From Diphasiastrum complanatum (lineage: Eukaryota > Streptophyta > Lycopodiopsida > Lycopodiales > Lycopodiaceae), in assembly GCA_029204225.1 (NCBI GenBank), contig CM055100.1, positions 19,922,155 through 19,986,154 on the forward strand: a DNA stretch of 64,000 nt, given 5' to 3'. The translations under genes and the position numbers were made by a program. This document shows positions 22,701-33,978 of this stretch, one piece after another. Below the pieces are notes generated by a model. It saw nothing but the letters and a program-made list of their open reading frames with translations, was not told the origin of the DNA and searched no databases. Positions within the stretch are counted from its first letter, which is position 1; each line of letters begins with the position of its first letter.

Positions 22701-23560
22701 CTTGAGGAATTCAATTTCCACGTAGTCGTCAAGAAAGACAAACAACACTTCATGACAGACCACCTTTCCAGACATCCCAGTGCTGAAAAGCCTGATGCAC
22801 CAGTCAACGAGGATCTACCTGATGCATGCCTTTTCCAGATCGATGCCACTCCCCTATGGGTTGAGGAAATCATTCAGTTCCTTACAACTGGCAGACTCAA
22901 AGAAGGCCTAAATACAGTAGCCAAAAGAAAAAATTTGCTCAAGGCAGCACCCTTTCAACTTATCGTAGGACAGCTATATAAAATGGGTGTTGACAGTATT
23001 ATACCCAGATGCGCTTATGAATCTGAGATATGACCTATCATATCTCAGGCACACGAGGGCATTGGTGGCGGTCACTTCTCGTCGAAGCGACTGCTAAGAT
23101 CATACTCATAGCGGGCTTATGGTGGCCATCATTGTTTAAGGATACATTTGCTATCATCAAAACATGTGATGTTTGCCAACGGGCCAAAAAGAAAACCAAA
23201 GCATACTTCAAACCGCTTACCCCCATTATAGAAGGCGAAGGCTTCTATAAATGGGGTATAGACTTTGTTGGGCCCATTAGCCCAGCAGCCAAAAATACTC
23301 AAGCACGCTCTATCTTGATCGCAACCGATTACACCACCAAATGGGTAGAGGCATGTGCAACAAAGGACGCCAATGCGAAGACCGTCGCGCATTTTCTTTA
23401 TGGAAACATTATTACGCGTTTTGGCTGTCCAATCGAGCTTGTTGGTGACAGAGAATCACACTTCTTAAATGAAGTGATCGATAATCTCTTATGCCATTAC
23501 CTTGTTATCCACCGCAAAAGTACTCCGTACTATCCCAGATGTAATGGCCAGGCAGAATTA
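22701..23560 (+). pseudogene. Ty3/gypsy RNase H end and integrase fragment
   Basis: It starts in the end of RNase H (LEEFNFHVVVKKDKQHFMTD, then HLSRHPS), followed by the linker. The integrase zinc finger has AHEGIGGGHFS with CDVCQRAKK. In the core, GIDFVGPI carries the first Asp, VGDRESHFLN the second and NGQAE the Glu. The second block is altered from the usual TDNGTEF, and a frameshift lies near 23040. Both ends are abrupt and abut truncated copia LTRs. It is a fragment, not an insertion with ends of its own. Confidence 0.88.
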
Positions 23561-23848
23561 CTATTGTTTTGCGCTCATTAGCATCTGATTTTGTTTTTCT
23601 AAATCAATACTATATATATGTCAAAATTCATGCATCTATGTATTGCTTTTGTAATTGATAGAAATTGTCTGAGAATTCAATACTTTATGTTTGGCTATGT
23701 AATCACTTAGTATCTAGCGATTTCAAAGTTAGTTGCTAAAGATTGAACGTGGTTTTCATCACTATTGCTTTGTTTAATTTTTGATAAGTGTAGGCATGCA
23801 TTAGAAGTAGGAAGTTTCCGCATTACATTATCTATCCTATTTCCAACA
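23561..23848 (+). repeat. Truncated left LTR of copia element B
   Basis: This matches the last ~288 bp of the complete right LTR (ctattgttttgcgctcatta onward, as near 28537) and ends ..tatttccaaca. The first ~820 bp of the LTR are missing, replaced by the gypsy fragment. Confidence 0.88.
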
Positions 23849-23860
23849 TGGTATCAGAGC
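23849..23860 (+). promoter_or_regulatory. Element B primer binding site
   Basis: A perfect tggtatcagagc directly after the LTR end ..ccaaca, complementary to initiator Met tRNA. Confidence 0.9.
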
Positions 23861-25311
23861 GTTGATTCTTCTTCAGGGCCTAATACTATTTTGATATCAG
23901 AACAAAAGCTCTAATACTTGATATCTTTCGCGACATCAAATTGATATCATATTCTTCAGTTCCTTTCATCGTTTTAGTATCAGAGAATAAATTTCATGTT
24001 GTTGGTATTACTACATCTTAGCGTCGTCGATACAATTGACAGACTAAGTTCCAGATGGATTTTCAAAGTGAAGCTGGTCTTATTGCAGACAAGCTGAATG
24101 GATCCAATTATCATTTGTAAAATTTAAGATGAAGACTTTGCTAATCACCAACGAGTTATGGGATGTTGTTACAGGTACAGAAGTAAAACCTGAAGACGAC
24201 ACAAAAGACTCAAAGTGAAAATCGAAGGATGGTAAAGCTTCCGCGCTTATTATCCTCAATACATATACACAGATTGGACACATAGCTGAAGCTAAAACTT
24301 CAAAAGACATTTGGGACATCCTGAACTCACTATATGACATGAGGGACGTAATAACTAAGTTACATCTACAAAGGAAATTCCATTCAAGATGTCTAATGGT
24401 GATTCTCTTCATAATCACATTAACCAGTTTCAAGAATCTCTTGCAATAGATGGCCACTGTCGGATTAGTCATAGACGATCAAGACACAATTATGACATTG
24501 CTTTTAAGCTTGCCCTCTACATATGAGAACTGGGTGATGATCATATAGACACGCGTAGATTTAACTCTGATTAGAGTTATCACTATGTTGCTACAAGAAG
24601 ACAATATAAGAAGTCAAGACAGTTTGTCTACTTCCTCCTCTCAGGCTCTATATGTCAACAAAGGCTCTAAGTGACAAAAGCAGAAAAGCTCCAAGAGGCT
24701 GCAACAAATCAGAAGCTGAATCAAAATCAAGTACAATCATCAAATCCACAGTCGAAGAAGAAGATGTTTTGTGGGTATTTCAAGCGCAATAACCATGAGA
24801 TCAAGGATTGCCAAATTCTCCAAGTGAAGAATGCAGCCCAGCAACCTGATCAACAAGCAAACACAGTTTCATCATTTTCCTAGGTCGAAGTGGACAAAGG
24901 TGCATTCATAGTCAAATACCAAAGCGCATTTTTGGATAATTCATAGTTTCTTGATTCTAGAGCAACTCAACACATGACCAATCAACGTGAGATTTTCAAC
25001 TCCTACATGTCTTACAACACGAATAAATCTGTTCATCTTGGTGACAATAGTACTCACACTATTGAAGGTGAAGGTATTGTAAGATTGTGATTCCAGCATG
25101 ATCATTTCAAACTACTATCAAAGGTCTTATATGTTCCTAAACTCTCTACAAATCTGCTATCAATAAGTAGAATTACAAATTTAGGTCGTAAGGTTGAATT
25201 CGAATCTGATCAATGCAAAATTATTGATAGGAGTAATAAGATCCTTGCACTCGGCGAGAGGCAGAGTTACTTATATAGATTGGCACATTGTCATTCTGAT
25301 CTAGTCAAGCC

Positions 25312-25920
25312 TTGAAAACCTGTGTTCTAGTCAATAAAGCATTACTATGGCATTATCACTTAGGACACTTGAGTTATGCATATGTTTTGAACATGTCCAG
25401 ACAATCCATGGTTCTTGATCTCGACTATCCTTCTAGTAAGGTCGATATCCTTGTCTATCATAGTTGCATCTTTGAAAAGCAGACTAGGATTCCTTTTAGA
25501 TCAAACCATAGGCATGCAGCAAAAGGTCTGTTAGATGTTGTTCATACAGATATATGTGGACCTATGCAAACTCCTTTATTGCTAGATGCAAAGTATTTCA
25601 TTACTTTTATTGACAAATTCTCCAGAAGAATAGCTATTTATTTCATTAAACAAAAATCAAAGGCTTTCATCAAATTCAGACAATTCAAAGAGCATGCTGA
25701 GAATCAAACTGGCAAACAAATCAAAGCACTGAGGTTAGATAACGGGAGAGAATACATCTCCACCAAACTCAAGGAGTATTGCCTTAACAACCCCATTGAG
25801 CAACAATACATTACCTCTTATTCGCCTCCGTCAAATGGTCTTGCTAAGAGAAAGAACAGAACCTTAGTTGAATCGGCAAAGTGCATGTTATCACATGCGA
25901 CACTTCTTAAGTCCTTCTAG
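25312..25920 (+). pseudogene. Element B integrase frame
   Basis: A 202-codon open stretch covering the zinc-binding region (WHYHLGHLSY, then YHSCIFEKQT, where the expected CxxC reads YxxC) and the core. The first two catalytic Asp residues are in HTDICGPMQT and LRLDNGREYIS. The Glu block NGLAKRKNRT has Lys where Glu is needed. TAG follows LLKSF at 25918. The lost Cys and lost Glu both predict an inactive enzyme. Confidence 0.9.
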
Positions 25921-26058
25921 GCTGAAGCTATTTCAACAGCAATCTATATTAAGAACAGATGTCCTACTAAAGGTCTCTCAGACAAAACACCATTCAAAGT
26001 TTGGACAGGTACCAAACCTTCTTTATCAAACCTATGAGTTTTTGGATGTATTGCTTTT

Positions 26059-26787
26059 GTGCAGATACCTCGTGATCTCAGGAAGAAGCTCGACTTCCAG
26101 AGTATCAAATGTATTTTCATCAGCTACATTACTTCAGATCAAGCCTATAGGTTGTTCGATCCTATCGAGTCAAAGATATTCACTAGCCAGGATGTCATCT
26201 TCATCGAAGATCAGTTTATCGACCTCAAAGGAAAAGGCAAAGCCCATTTAGCTGACTTGTCTGACTCATCTGACGTATTGAACTTAGAGGTCCTTCAGTC
26301 GACTATTCCCATTAAAGGTCCAAACTCATCTACTTTCGACGAACAACATATTAACGACAAATCTGAAGAAGAAGATGTCGTAGTTCAGCAACTACAATAT
26401 GATGAAAATAATCAACTTCCTCCTTTTCCCAGAAGATCATCAAGGACTAGCAGACCACCTGAGAGGTATATCGATGAGTCTGCAACCTATCTTGTTCAAG
26501 AGCTGACGACTGTCGAAGAGACACTCAGTCAGCCCGATTCTGATCTCTGGAAAGAAGCTATGGATAAAGAGTATTCATCTCTTATCAAGAACCAAACATG
26601 GACAATTGTCGAATTACCTGCTAGCGGAAACGTAGTTGATTGCAAATGGATTTTTAAAATCAAGTACAATGCAGATGGAAGCATCAACAGGAGAAAGGCA
26701 CGACTTGTCACCAGAGGATTTTCTCAGGTATACAACATCGATTACACTGAGACCTTTAGTCCAATAGTCAAGCATTCTTCTATTTGA
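26059..26787 (+). pseudogene. Element B integrase tail and reverse transcriptase N-terminal part
   Basis: It runs from the linker (CIFISYITSDQAYRLFDP, then SQDVIFIEDQFIDL) through an acidic spacer and RSSRTSRPPERYIDES to the RT fingers (LWKEAMDKEYSSLIKNQTW, KIKYNADGSINRRKARLV). It stops at TGA just after VKHSSI. The same spacer and RT start appear inverted at 28808-29098, which gives an internal comparison of the two copies. Confidence 0.9.
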
Positions 26788-27399
26788 CTTTTGCTATCAT
26801 TTGCCACTATAGCAGATTTGGAAATACATCAAATGGATGTATAGACAACATATCTAAATGGAGTTATTGAAGAAGACATTTACATGGTGCAACTTGAAGG
26901 TTATATTATCGAGGGTAAACACAATCATGTGTGTAAACTCCATTAGGCACTTTATGGCTTGAAGCAATCTGCTCGAGCATGGTTTCAAAGGACAATACTT
27001 TTCTTATTGATCACGGCTACACACCTAGCTCCTCAGATTAAAATGTTTACTTCAAAGCAGTGCAACAGTATTTTATCATTATCACTTTATACCTTCAGTT
27101 TATGACTAATTCTGGGATAACACATTGGAAGGCTCTTATCAAGAGTCAAGAGATTTCTTTGAGCTAATATGGACTTTTGCATTTGTCATGGAGCAGTCAA
27201 CAACGACAAACTCAATTTACTCAGTGGTTACACAGATGCAAGTTGGGCAGGAGATGTAGACACTCGTAAATCCACTTTCGGATTTACATTCTTCTTCAAT
27301 AATGGTCCAATTTTCTAGAACAATTACAAGCAATTTTTAATAGCTCTATCTTCCACTGAATCAGAGTCTATTGTAGCCTCTCAAGCTACAAAGGAAGCA

Positions 27400-27705
27400 A
27401 ATTGGTTGAGGAACTTACTCTCAGATATCGGTCTGAATCAATGTGCTCCGACGACATTATTTTGTGATAATCAAAGTGCCACTTCTTTATCAGCCAACCC
27501 TAGATTTCATTCTAGGAGTAAGCACATTGAACTGAAGTATCATTTCATCAGAAGCAAAGTTCTCAACGAAGAGGTCAGATTGCAGTACTATAGAACGCAA
27601 GATATGACAGTAGATATTTTTACCAAAGTATTAAGTTTGGAAGCACACAAAAGATTCTATGTAGAACTAAGTTTGAAGGTCAAGGCATTCAAGGATTCAG
27701 ATTAA
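27400..27705 (+). pseudogene. Element B RNase H C-terminal part
   Basis: The open frame RNLLSDIGLNQCAPTTLFCD, NQSATSLSANPRFHSRSKHI and YHFIRSKVLNEEV ends with VDIFTKVLSLEAHKRFYVEL and a TAA. This is the usual copia RNase H ending. The purine tract attaagggggag follows, then the 3' LTR at 27713, so this marks the end of the coding region. Confidence 0.9.
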
Positions 27706-27712
27706 GGGGGAG

Positions 27713-28824
27713 TGTTGGATTATTCTCTTTCTTACTAATCGACTAATCAGTTTCAATCCTCATCCATTCTTTATGTAGTTCTGCGGATTTTCCCGTGTCT
27801 TTACATAGTCTGCAAATTTATAAGTGTTTTTATACAGTCTGTAGAAATACATGGAGTTTGACAATAGTGTCCTCTTTTTCGCATTTTTTGCTTGTCAGGA
27901 ATTGGAGTAAAAAATGCAGAGTCGCATTTTTCAAAGTGTCTCAAATGTTAAGGAAATGACTCTGGCAAAGTGTGGGGCTACCCCAATATTAAGGAAATGA
28001 GATTTTATGACATTGTCATCTTTTTTGCAAAAAAGTCGATACTGTCATCTTTTTGTGACACTGTCGCTTGTGGCATTTTTAGTTCATTTATGCAGAGTGA
28101 CAATTATAGTTCATTTATGCAGATAGACTATTTACGGCCAATTTTCACCGCTTATCAGCAATCAATTTCTGAGAAGGAACTGCATGAATGCCAGTGGACA
28201 CTAGCCAACTGGCAATTGCATTTGACGACCTAATACTTAGTATAAATCAGTTGTTCATACATCTCTTTTCAAGTTCAAAAGCAACAAATCAACATTGTGA
28301 ATTGTGAAAGAGTTGAGTATTATTACAAGACGCTTCCTACGCTCTTATCAAGCAGATCATTTACAATCAGAAAGTATTGTTGTTAGCCCTCTATCGAGCT
28401 TTCAAGCTTGAAGCTCAGTTCTTTTAGAGATTTATTTTAGAGTTGCTATCGTGCTACTGCTTATCAACAGAGCTGCTTATTATCAAACTTATTCTCAGTC
28501 ACTCAGAGACAACTTAGAGTGTGGGTTTCTATCCGCTATTGTTTTGCGCTCATTAGCATCTGATTTTATTTTTCTGAATCAATACTATCTTTTTATTGCG
28601 TTCGGTATATGTCATGTATTGCTTTTGTAACTGATAGAAATTGTTTGAGAATTCAATATTTTATGTTTGGCTACGTAATCACTTAATACCTAGCAATTTA
28701 AAAGTTAGTTGCTAAAGATTGAACGTGATTTTCATCACTACTGCTTCGTTTAATTTTTGATAGGCGTAGTCATGCATTGGAAGTAGAAAGTTTTCGCATT
28801 ACATTATCTATCCTATTTCCGACA
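27713..28824 (+). repeat. Complete right LTR of copia element B (1112 bp)
   Basis: It begins tgttggattattctc directly after the purine tract aaggggg and ends ..tatttccgaca, the same end as the truncated left LTR. It starts TG and ends CA. The stretch 27830-28080 holds A/T-rich words with gcattttt that recur in related LTRs near 52910. Only its last ~288 bp can be compared with the left LTR; they differ at many sites, so insertion is not recent. Confidence 0.88.
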
Positions 28825-30645
28825 AACTGAGTGCCTCTTCGACAGTCGTCGGCTCCTGAACAAGATAGGCTGCAAACTCGTCGATATACCTCACAGGTGG
28901 TCTGCTAGTCCTTGATGATCTTCTGGAAAATGGAGGAAGTTGATTATTTTCATCATACTGTAGTTGCTGAACTGCGACATCATCTTCTTCGGATTTGTCG
29001 TTAATATGTTGTTCATCGAAAATAGATGAGCTTGGACCTTCAATGGGAATAGTCGACTGAGGAATCTTGAAGTTCAATATGTCGGACGAGTTAGACAAGT
29101 CGGCTAAATGGGCTTTGCCTTTTCCTTTGAGGTCGATAAACTAATCTTCGATGAAGATGACATCTCGGCTAGTGAATATCTTCGACTCGCTAGGATCGAT
29201 TAACTTGTAGGCTTGATCTGAAGTAGTGTAGCTGATGAAAATACATTTGATACTCTGGAAGTCGAGCTTCTTCTTGAGATCATGAGGAATCTGTGCATAA
29301 GCAGTATATCCAAAGACTTTTAAATTCGATAATGAAATTTTGGTACTTGTCCAAACTTGGAATGGTTTTTTTTTTTAGAGACCTTTAGTAGGACATCTGT
29401 TCTGAATATAGGTTGATGTTGAAACAGCTTCAGCCCAGAAGGACTTCGGAAGTGTCGCATGTGATAACATGCACTTTGCCGATTCGACTAAGGTTCTGTT
29501 CTTTCTCTCAGCAAGACCATTTGACTGAGGCGAATAGGAGGTAATGTATTGTTGCTCAATGCCGTTGTTGAGGCGGTAATCCTTGAATTCAGTGGAGATG
29601 TATTCTCCCCCGTTGTCGGACCTCAGTGCTTTAATTCTTTTACCAGTCTGATTTTTTGCATGCTCTTTGAATTGTCTGAACTTGATAAAGGCTTATGATT
29701 TTTGCTTGATGAAGTAAACAGCTGTTTTTTGAGAGAATTCATCAATAGAAGTAATGAAATACTTTGCATCTAGCAATAAAGGAGTTTGTATAGGTCCACA
29801 TATATCTGAATGAACAACTTCTGACAGACCTTTTGCTGCATGCCTATGACTCTATCTAAAAGAAATTCTAGTCTGCTTTCCAGGGACACAGCTATGGCAG
29901 ATAGGGAGATCGACTTTACTAGAAGGATAGTCGAGACCAAATGCTAGGGATTGTTTGGACATGTTCAATACAGATGCATAATTCAAGTGTCGTAAGTGAT
30001 CATGCCATAGTAATGCTTTATTGACAAGAACAGAGGTTTTCAAGGCTTGACTAGAATCAGAATAACAATGTGCCAATCTATATAAGTATCCATGCCTCTT
30101 GCCGAGTGCAAGGATCTTATTACTCCTATCAATAATCCTGCATTGATCATACTCAAACTATACCTTATGACGTAATTTGTAATTCTACTTATTGATAACA
30201 GGTTTGTAGAGAGTTTAGGAACATACAAGACTTTTGACAATAGTTTGAATTGACCATGCTGGAACCGTAATCTTACAGTACCTTCACCTTTGATAGTGTG
30301 AGTAATATCGTCACCAAGATGGACATACTTCTTTGTGATGTAAGGCGTATAGGAATAAAAAATCTCACGATGATTGGTCATACGTTGTGTAGCTCCAGAA
30401 TCTAGAAACCACAAATCATCCGAATTCACGAATTTGTCTTTGACCATAAAAGTGCCTTCGTCCATTTCGACTTCAGGAGATGCTGTAACTGTATTTGCTT
30501 GTTGATCCGGTTGCCTGGCTGCATTCTTTGCTTTGAGAATTCGACAATCCTGGATCTCATGGTTATTGCGCTTGCAATACCTACAAAACATCTTCTTCTT
30601 TAACGAATTTGGATTCGATGATTGTTCTTGACTTTGACTCTGTTT
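28825..30645 (-). mobile_element. Copia element C: inverted partial copy of the element B family
   Basis: Read on the minus strand this gives the zinc knuckle CRYCKRNNHEIQDC (intact CCHC, near 30590), protease DSGATQRMTNH (Gly kept), the zinc-binding part LWHDHLRHL with CHSC, then integrase core and linker with frame breaks. It ends in the RT spacer (QLLQYDENNQLPP-like, RSSRTSRPPVRYIDEF). The same blocks occur in B on the opposite strand. It begins at the terminus of the B right LTR and has no LTR of its own. At 30640-30660 it is joined to element D in an open chimeric frame. Confidence 0.88.
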
Positions 30646-30696
30646 CTGATTAGGAAAGCATTTGGAACCCTGCATCACGAGAATAACACAAACCAA
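30040..30696 (-). pseudogene. Element C gag end, zinc knuckle and protease frame (chimeric start)
   Basis: A 218-codon open frame. Its first ~15 residues come from the broken end of element D. The rest is a Gln/Ser-rich gag tail (QSQSQEQSSNPNSLKKK), the intact knuckle CRYCKRNNHEIQDC, and a protease with DSGATQRMTNHREIF and VLYVPKLSTNLLSISRI. The catalytic Asp-Ser-Gly is preserved, unlike in B. The ATG is therefore an accident of the junction. Confidence 0.82.
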
Positions 30697-31492
30697 AATC
30701 CTTCGTTAATTGAAGGTATTGCAAAATTCGTTTCACAATCTTCCAATGAGTTGAGCCTGAATTCATACAAAATTGGCTCATTCTAAACATGGCATAAGCA
30801 ATATCAAGAAGTGTGTTATCTACAAGATACATCAGTGATTCGATCAGCTTCTTGTATGGTGTATGCTGCATCAATTCTCTTTCTTCTTCAGTCTTCAAAA
30901 AATCTTCATTCGTCAAGACTGTTCCCGCAAAAATTGGAGTATTTGTTCCTTTGCAATTCAGCATCCCGAAATCCTCTAGGATTTTCTGGGTATATCTGGA
31001 CTGACGAAGGTACAATTTACTTCTCTCATAGTCCTTGTCAATCTATAAGCCAAGATAACATCTATCTTCTCCCAGGTCTGCAATCTCGAAATGTTTCGAG
31101 ATGTCATACTTCACCTCATCAATAAGTTCTTCAATTTTGCAGAGTATCAGAGTGTCATCCACATATACAGCTACAATGATGATCTTCCCATCTGTAATTC
31201 TTACATAAACATTGGAATCAGCCATTAGTGGCTTGAATTCTAAGGATTTTAGGGCTTGATCTTTCTTTTTATACCATTGTCACGCTGATTGCTTCAGACC
31301 ATAAATACTCCTGTGCATTCTACATGCATAAGTGAGAAGTGAATTTGAAATGTAGCTTGGAGGTTGATCCTTATTGTAGAATTTTTCATCTAGCTCACCA
31401 TGTAAGAACGTTGTCTTCTCATCCATGATGTGAATCCTGAGATCATAAGCAGCTGCATATGCAAACAGTAGACGTAGGGATGAATGTTTCAC
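30650..31492 (-). pseudogene. Element D reverse transcriptase
   Basis: Three open segments cover RT: KHSSLRLLFAYAAAYDLRIH with MDEKTTFLHGELDE (31492-31280), VAVYVDDTLILCKIEELIDE (31225-31043) and YTQKILEDFGMLNCKGTNTP to YAMFRMSQFCMNSGSTHWK (31015-30650). The YVDD site is intact, but two stops divide the frame. It is cut off at the beginning of RNase H. Confidence 0.88.
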
Positions 31493-31703
31493 GATAGGAG
31501 AGAAGGTCTCAACATAGTCAATGCCATATCTCTGAGAAAACTCCTTCGCTACAAGTCTGGCTTTATGCCTTTGAATAGGCCATCATGCACCTGGCAGCTT
31601 CCATAAGAGTCATGTTCTTTCTTTCTGCAACACCATTTTGCTACGGTGTATAAGATGCAGTTCTTCTATGAATGATTCCACGATCATTGTAGAAATCAGT
31701 GAA

Positions 31704-32306
31704 TCAGTTTGAGATGTATTCTCCAACCCGATCTGTTCTGATCTGCTTCACCTTACTTCTTATGCATTCTACCCAATTCACATACTCTGTGAATTTGTCA
31801 AAAGCTTCTGATTTATCATGAATGAAGTAGACTCTGACAAATTTACTATAATCATCAATAAAGGTTATATAATACTTTGAGCCTCCTACTGAGATCACGT
31901 TGAAAGGTCCACAGATGTCTGAATGTACAAGCTCCAGAATATTTGTAGTTCTGTAGGAGTCTTTGACAAAAGGAGTACGTGACATTTTTTCCTTCATACA
32001 TGCATCACAAGTCATCGAACTGGTTGCATTCGAGATGCTCACCCCTGTGATTTCTCCATGATGACTTGCTTGATATAGTGCCATTGAATTCATATGGCAT
32101 AGTCTCCTGTGCCATAGAATATCTGACGAATCATCATAGGTCTGATGTACTTGATCTGCAGGTAGGCGTACCTTCAAGTGATACAGGTTGCTTTTTTTTC
32201 TGCCTTGAGTGATAAGTGTATTGGTGTGTGCATCAACAACAGTGCATGCTTTGCCTGAGAATGTTACACGCATCCCTGCATCAGCTATTCTTGCCACTAA
32301 TAGCAA
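31704..32306 (-). pseudogene. Element D integrase
   Basis: A 200-codon frame: LWHRRLCHMNSMALYQA for the zinc His pair (the usual Gly before the second His is Cys) with CDACMKEK for the Cys pair. HSDICGPFNV and RTDRVGEYIS carry the two core Asp residues. A stop follows, and the third block, NGVAERKN, is readable beyond it. The core acids are present, but the stop and the downstream deletion prevent a full protein. Confidence 0.88.
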
Positions 32307-32777
32307 GTCCTACTGTATGTAGGTACAAATAGAACTCGTCTGTCTCTGTCATTTGTGTTGAGCCATAGTGAACCAATATTCCATTCACTTAATGCTTTGA
32401 TCCATCTCCAAGAATGATAAATCTTGGTGGATCTGCACTTCGAAAATCAGACATGATCCATCTTGATGTAACGAAGTGTGAGGTAGCTCCTGAATCAAGA
32501 ATTACCTCATGTGTGTCAGGTGTTGATACTGCACACATGTTCGCACAGATATAGGCGGTCGAATTTCCATGATTCGATCTTTCTTCGTCCACCTTTGAGC
32601 TCTATGGCTCTTCGACATAGGATGAACTATTATTGTTCTTCTGTCTGCTTTGAGCTTGCTTGTTTCTTGGGCCCTGGCGACAGTCCATGGCTGCATGACC
32701 CTTCTTATGACAGTGGATACACTCAATTTTCGAATTTAGTTAACACAAATTGACAGTATGTCCTTTGCGTTTGCATC

Positions 32778-33507
32778 TCACGCATGTCTTCTTGTTCCAC
32801 TCTGTTGTTTCAACCTTTCTCCGTTCTTCCATTTGCCTTTGTTGGCCCCTTCTGCTTGTTGATCTCGATCATGCTTTTGATCCGACTCCCTCTTAGGCTT
32901 AAATTGCTTCTTAGTATTTTCTTTGTTGTTGTAGAGGGCTTTGTCAGAAGCATCCTTGTGATCAAGGTGCTCTCGAGCTTCTTCTTCTCGAATCTCGACA
33001 ACTGCCTTTCCGAGTGTCATAGTAGGATCCTTTGCTAGTAGCATTCTGGTTGTCTGGAAGGATCTTGGCAAGGCTCTCAATAGATAAGTAAGCTGCTTCT
33101 CTGTTGATATTGCATTTTCTGCTCGATAATTATGTAATGAAAGAAATAGATCTTTCATCTTTTGGATAAAGGAAGTGAGATCTTTGCCATCCCACTACAG
33201 ATTTGTCAACTGATCTTCGAGTAGCATGATCTGACTGCGTGATGGATAAAGTCGGGCTATCCTCGATGGATGAAGATAATACAGCTACTGCCTTGTCATT
33301 CTTCTCCCTCCACTCACATAGCTCCTTTTCTGTTGTTGTAGGCATCTCCTCGATGCCATCCACCCAGGAAAATATTCCTTCTCCCTTTAGTATAAGCGAG
33401 GTCTTAACTTTCCATGCTAGGAAGTTAGATCCTGATGAGTCAAGGATTGTACAGATCTTCGATTGTATATTGCTTATTGAGGCCATTGTTGTGAATTGTG
33501 TTCTCAC
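32778..33507 (-). pseudogene. Element D gag
   Basis: The minus strand opens near 33484 with MASISNIQSKICTILDSSGS, then NFLAWKVKTSLILKGEGIF, the gag W-K motif. After a frame change near 33130 it continues LLRALPRSFQTTRMLLAKDP and TLGKAVVEIREEEAREH, then a Lys/Glu-rich tail. The knuckle CVRCKRKGHTVNLC follows beyond, and a second, CIHCHKKGHAAMDC, lies near 32710. Two knuckles in tandem are less common in plant copia than one. Confidence 0.8.
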
Positions 33508-33978
33508 TTCATTAAAGGAAGTTTAAACACAAAAAGAGCCTTTTGTTAAGATTCTTTTTTCATTTTTTATTCACTTTTATTCACTTCTTTTGTACATGTG
33601 GCCCAATAGTTTCTTGACATAGTGGCTCTAACGTAACGTTACTTCTTTGAGTCACATTTTGAGTCTACACTAAAAATGGCATAACTTTTTATTGCCATAT
33701 CAGAATGCGACGAAAATTGATGCGTTGGAAAGCGCTTGACGAGGCTTTCCAATGATACATTACATGTCATACTTCTAAGCTACTACTAAAAAGTTATAGC
33801 AATTCAAAGATATTGGTTGAAAATAGTGACAAAATACAAAAGAGATCTTGGCACGAATTCATATGCGGCCCTTTTTTAGCTGAAACTTCCTCTAATGGTT
33901 AATGGTTCTTTGTCTTGAATGCTTAGCCTCATGGATCTGATAGCTTTGCGGCTATGTCAGACTATGACAAGCTCTAAT

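Larger units (their letters stand above)
23861..27712 (+). mobile_element. Ty1/copia element B internal region, defective
   Basis: Gag from about 24056 is broken by stops. A knuckle, CGYFKRNNHEIKDC, lies at about 24770, with the second Cys changed to Phe. The protease motif is DSRATQHMTNQ, again with Arg for Gly. Integrase runs 25312-25920 with HYHLGHLSY, HTDICGP and LRLDNGREY; the third block reads NGLAKRKN, so the catalytic Glu is Lys. The integrase tail and the RT N-terminal part follow (26059-26787, TWTIVELPASGNVVDCKWIF, then YTETFSPIVK). After ALYGLKQSARAWF the sequence jumps from FIIITLY to THWKALI near 27090, deleting the YVDD segment. RNase H resumes at SGYTDASWAGD and ends about 27705. 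It cannot encode active RT. Confidence 0.9.
30650..33978 (-). mobile_element. Copia element D, minus strand, left end lost
   Basis: Transcribed right to left: an altered primer binding site (agctctaatacca, 33964-33976), gag (33507-32778), two zinc knuckles near 32780 and 32710, protease, integrase (32306-31704), then RT (31492-30650) with YVDD. The sequence ends within RNase H at 30650, where element C begins. Stops and frame changes occur at several points, and the integrase tail has been deleted near 31575. It belongs to a different lineage from A-C, judging by the gag and linker sequences. Confidence 0.88.

Noticed and set aside
22701-23560. Possible host gene with an integrase-like domain
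   Set aside because: The sharp truncated ends against copia LTRs, the frameshift and the RNase H lead-in show a Ty3/gypsy fragment, not a domesticated integrase.
30813-31125. Plus-strand open frames over element D
   Set aside because: They are antisense shadows of the reverse transcriptase that reads clearly on the minus strand.
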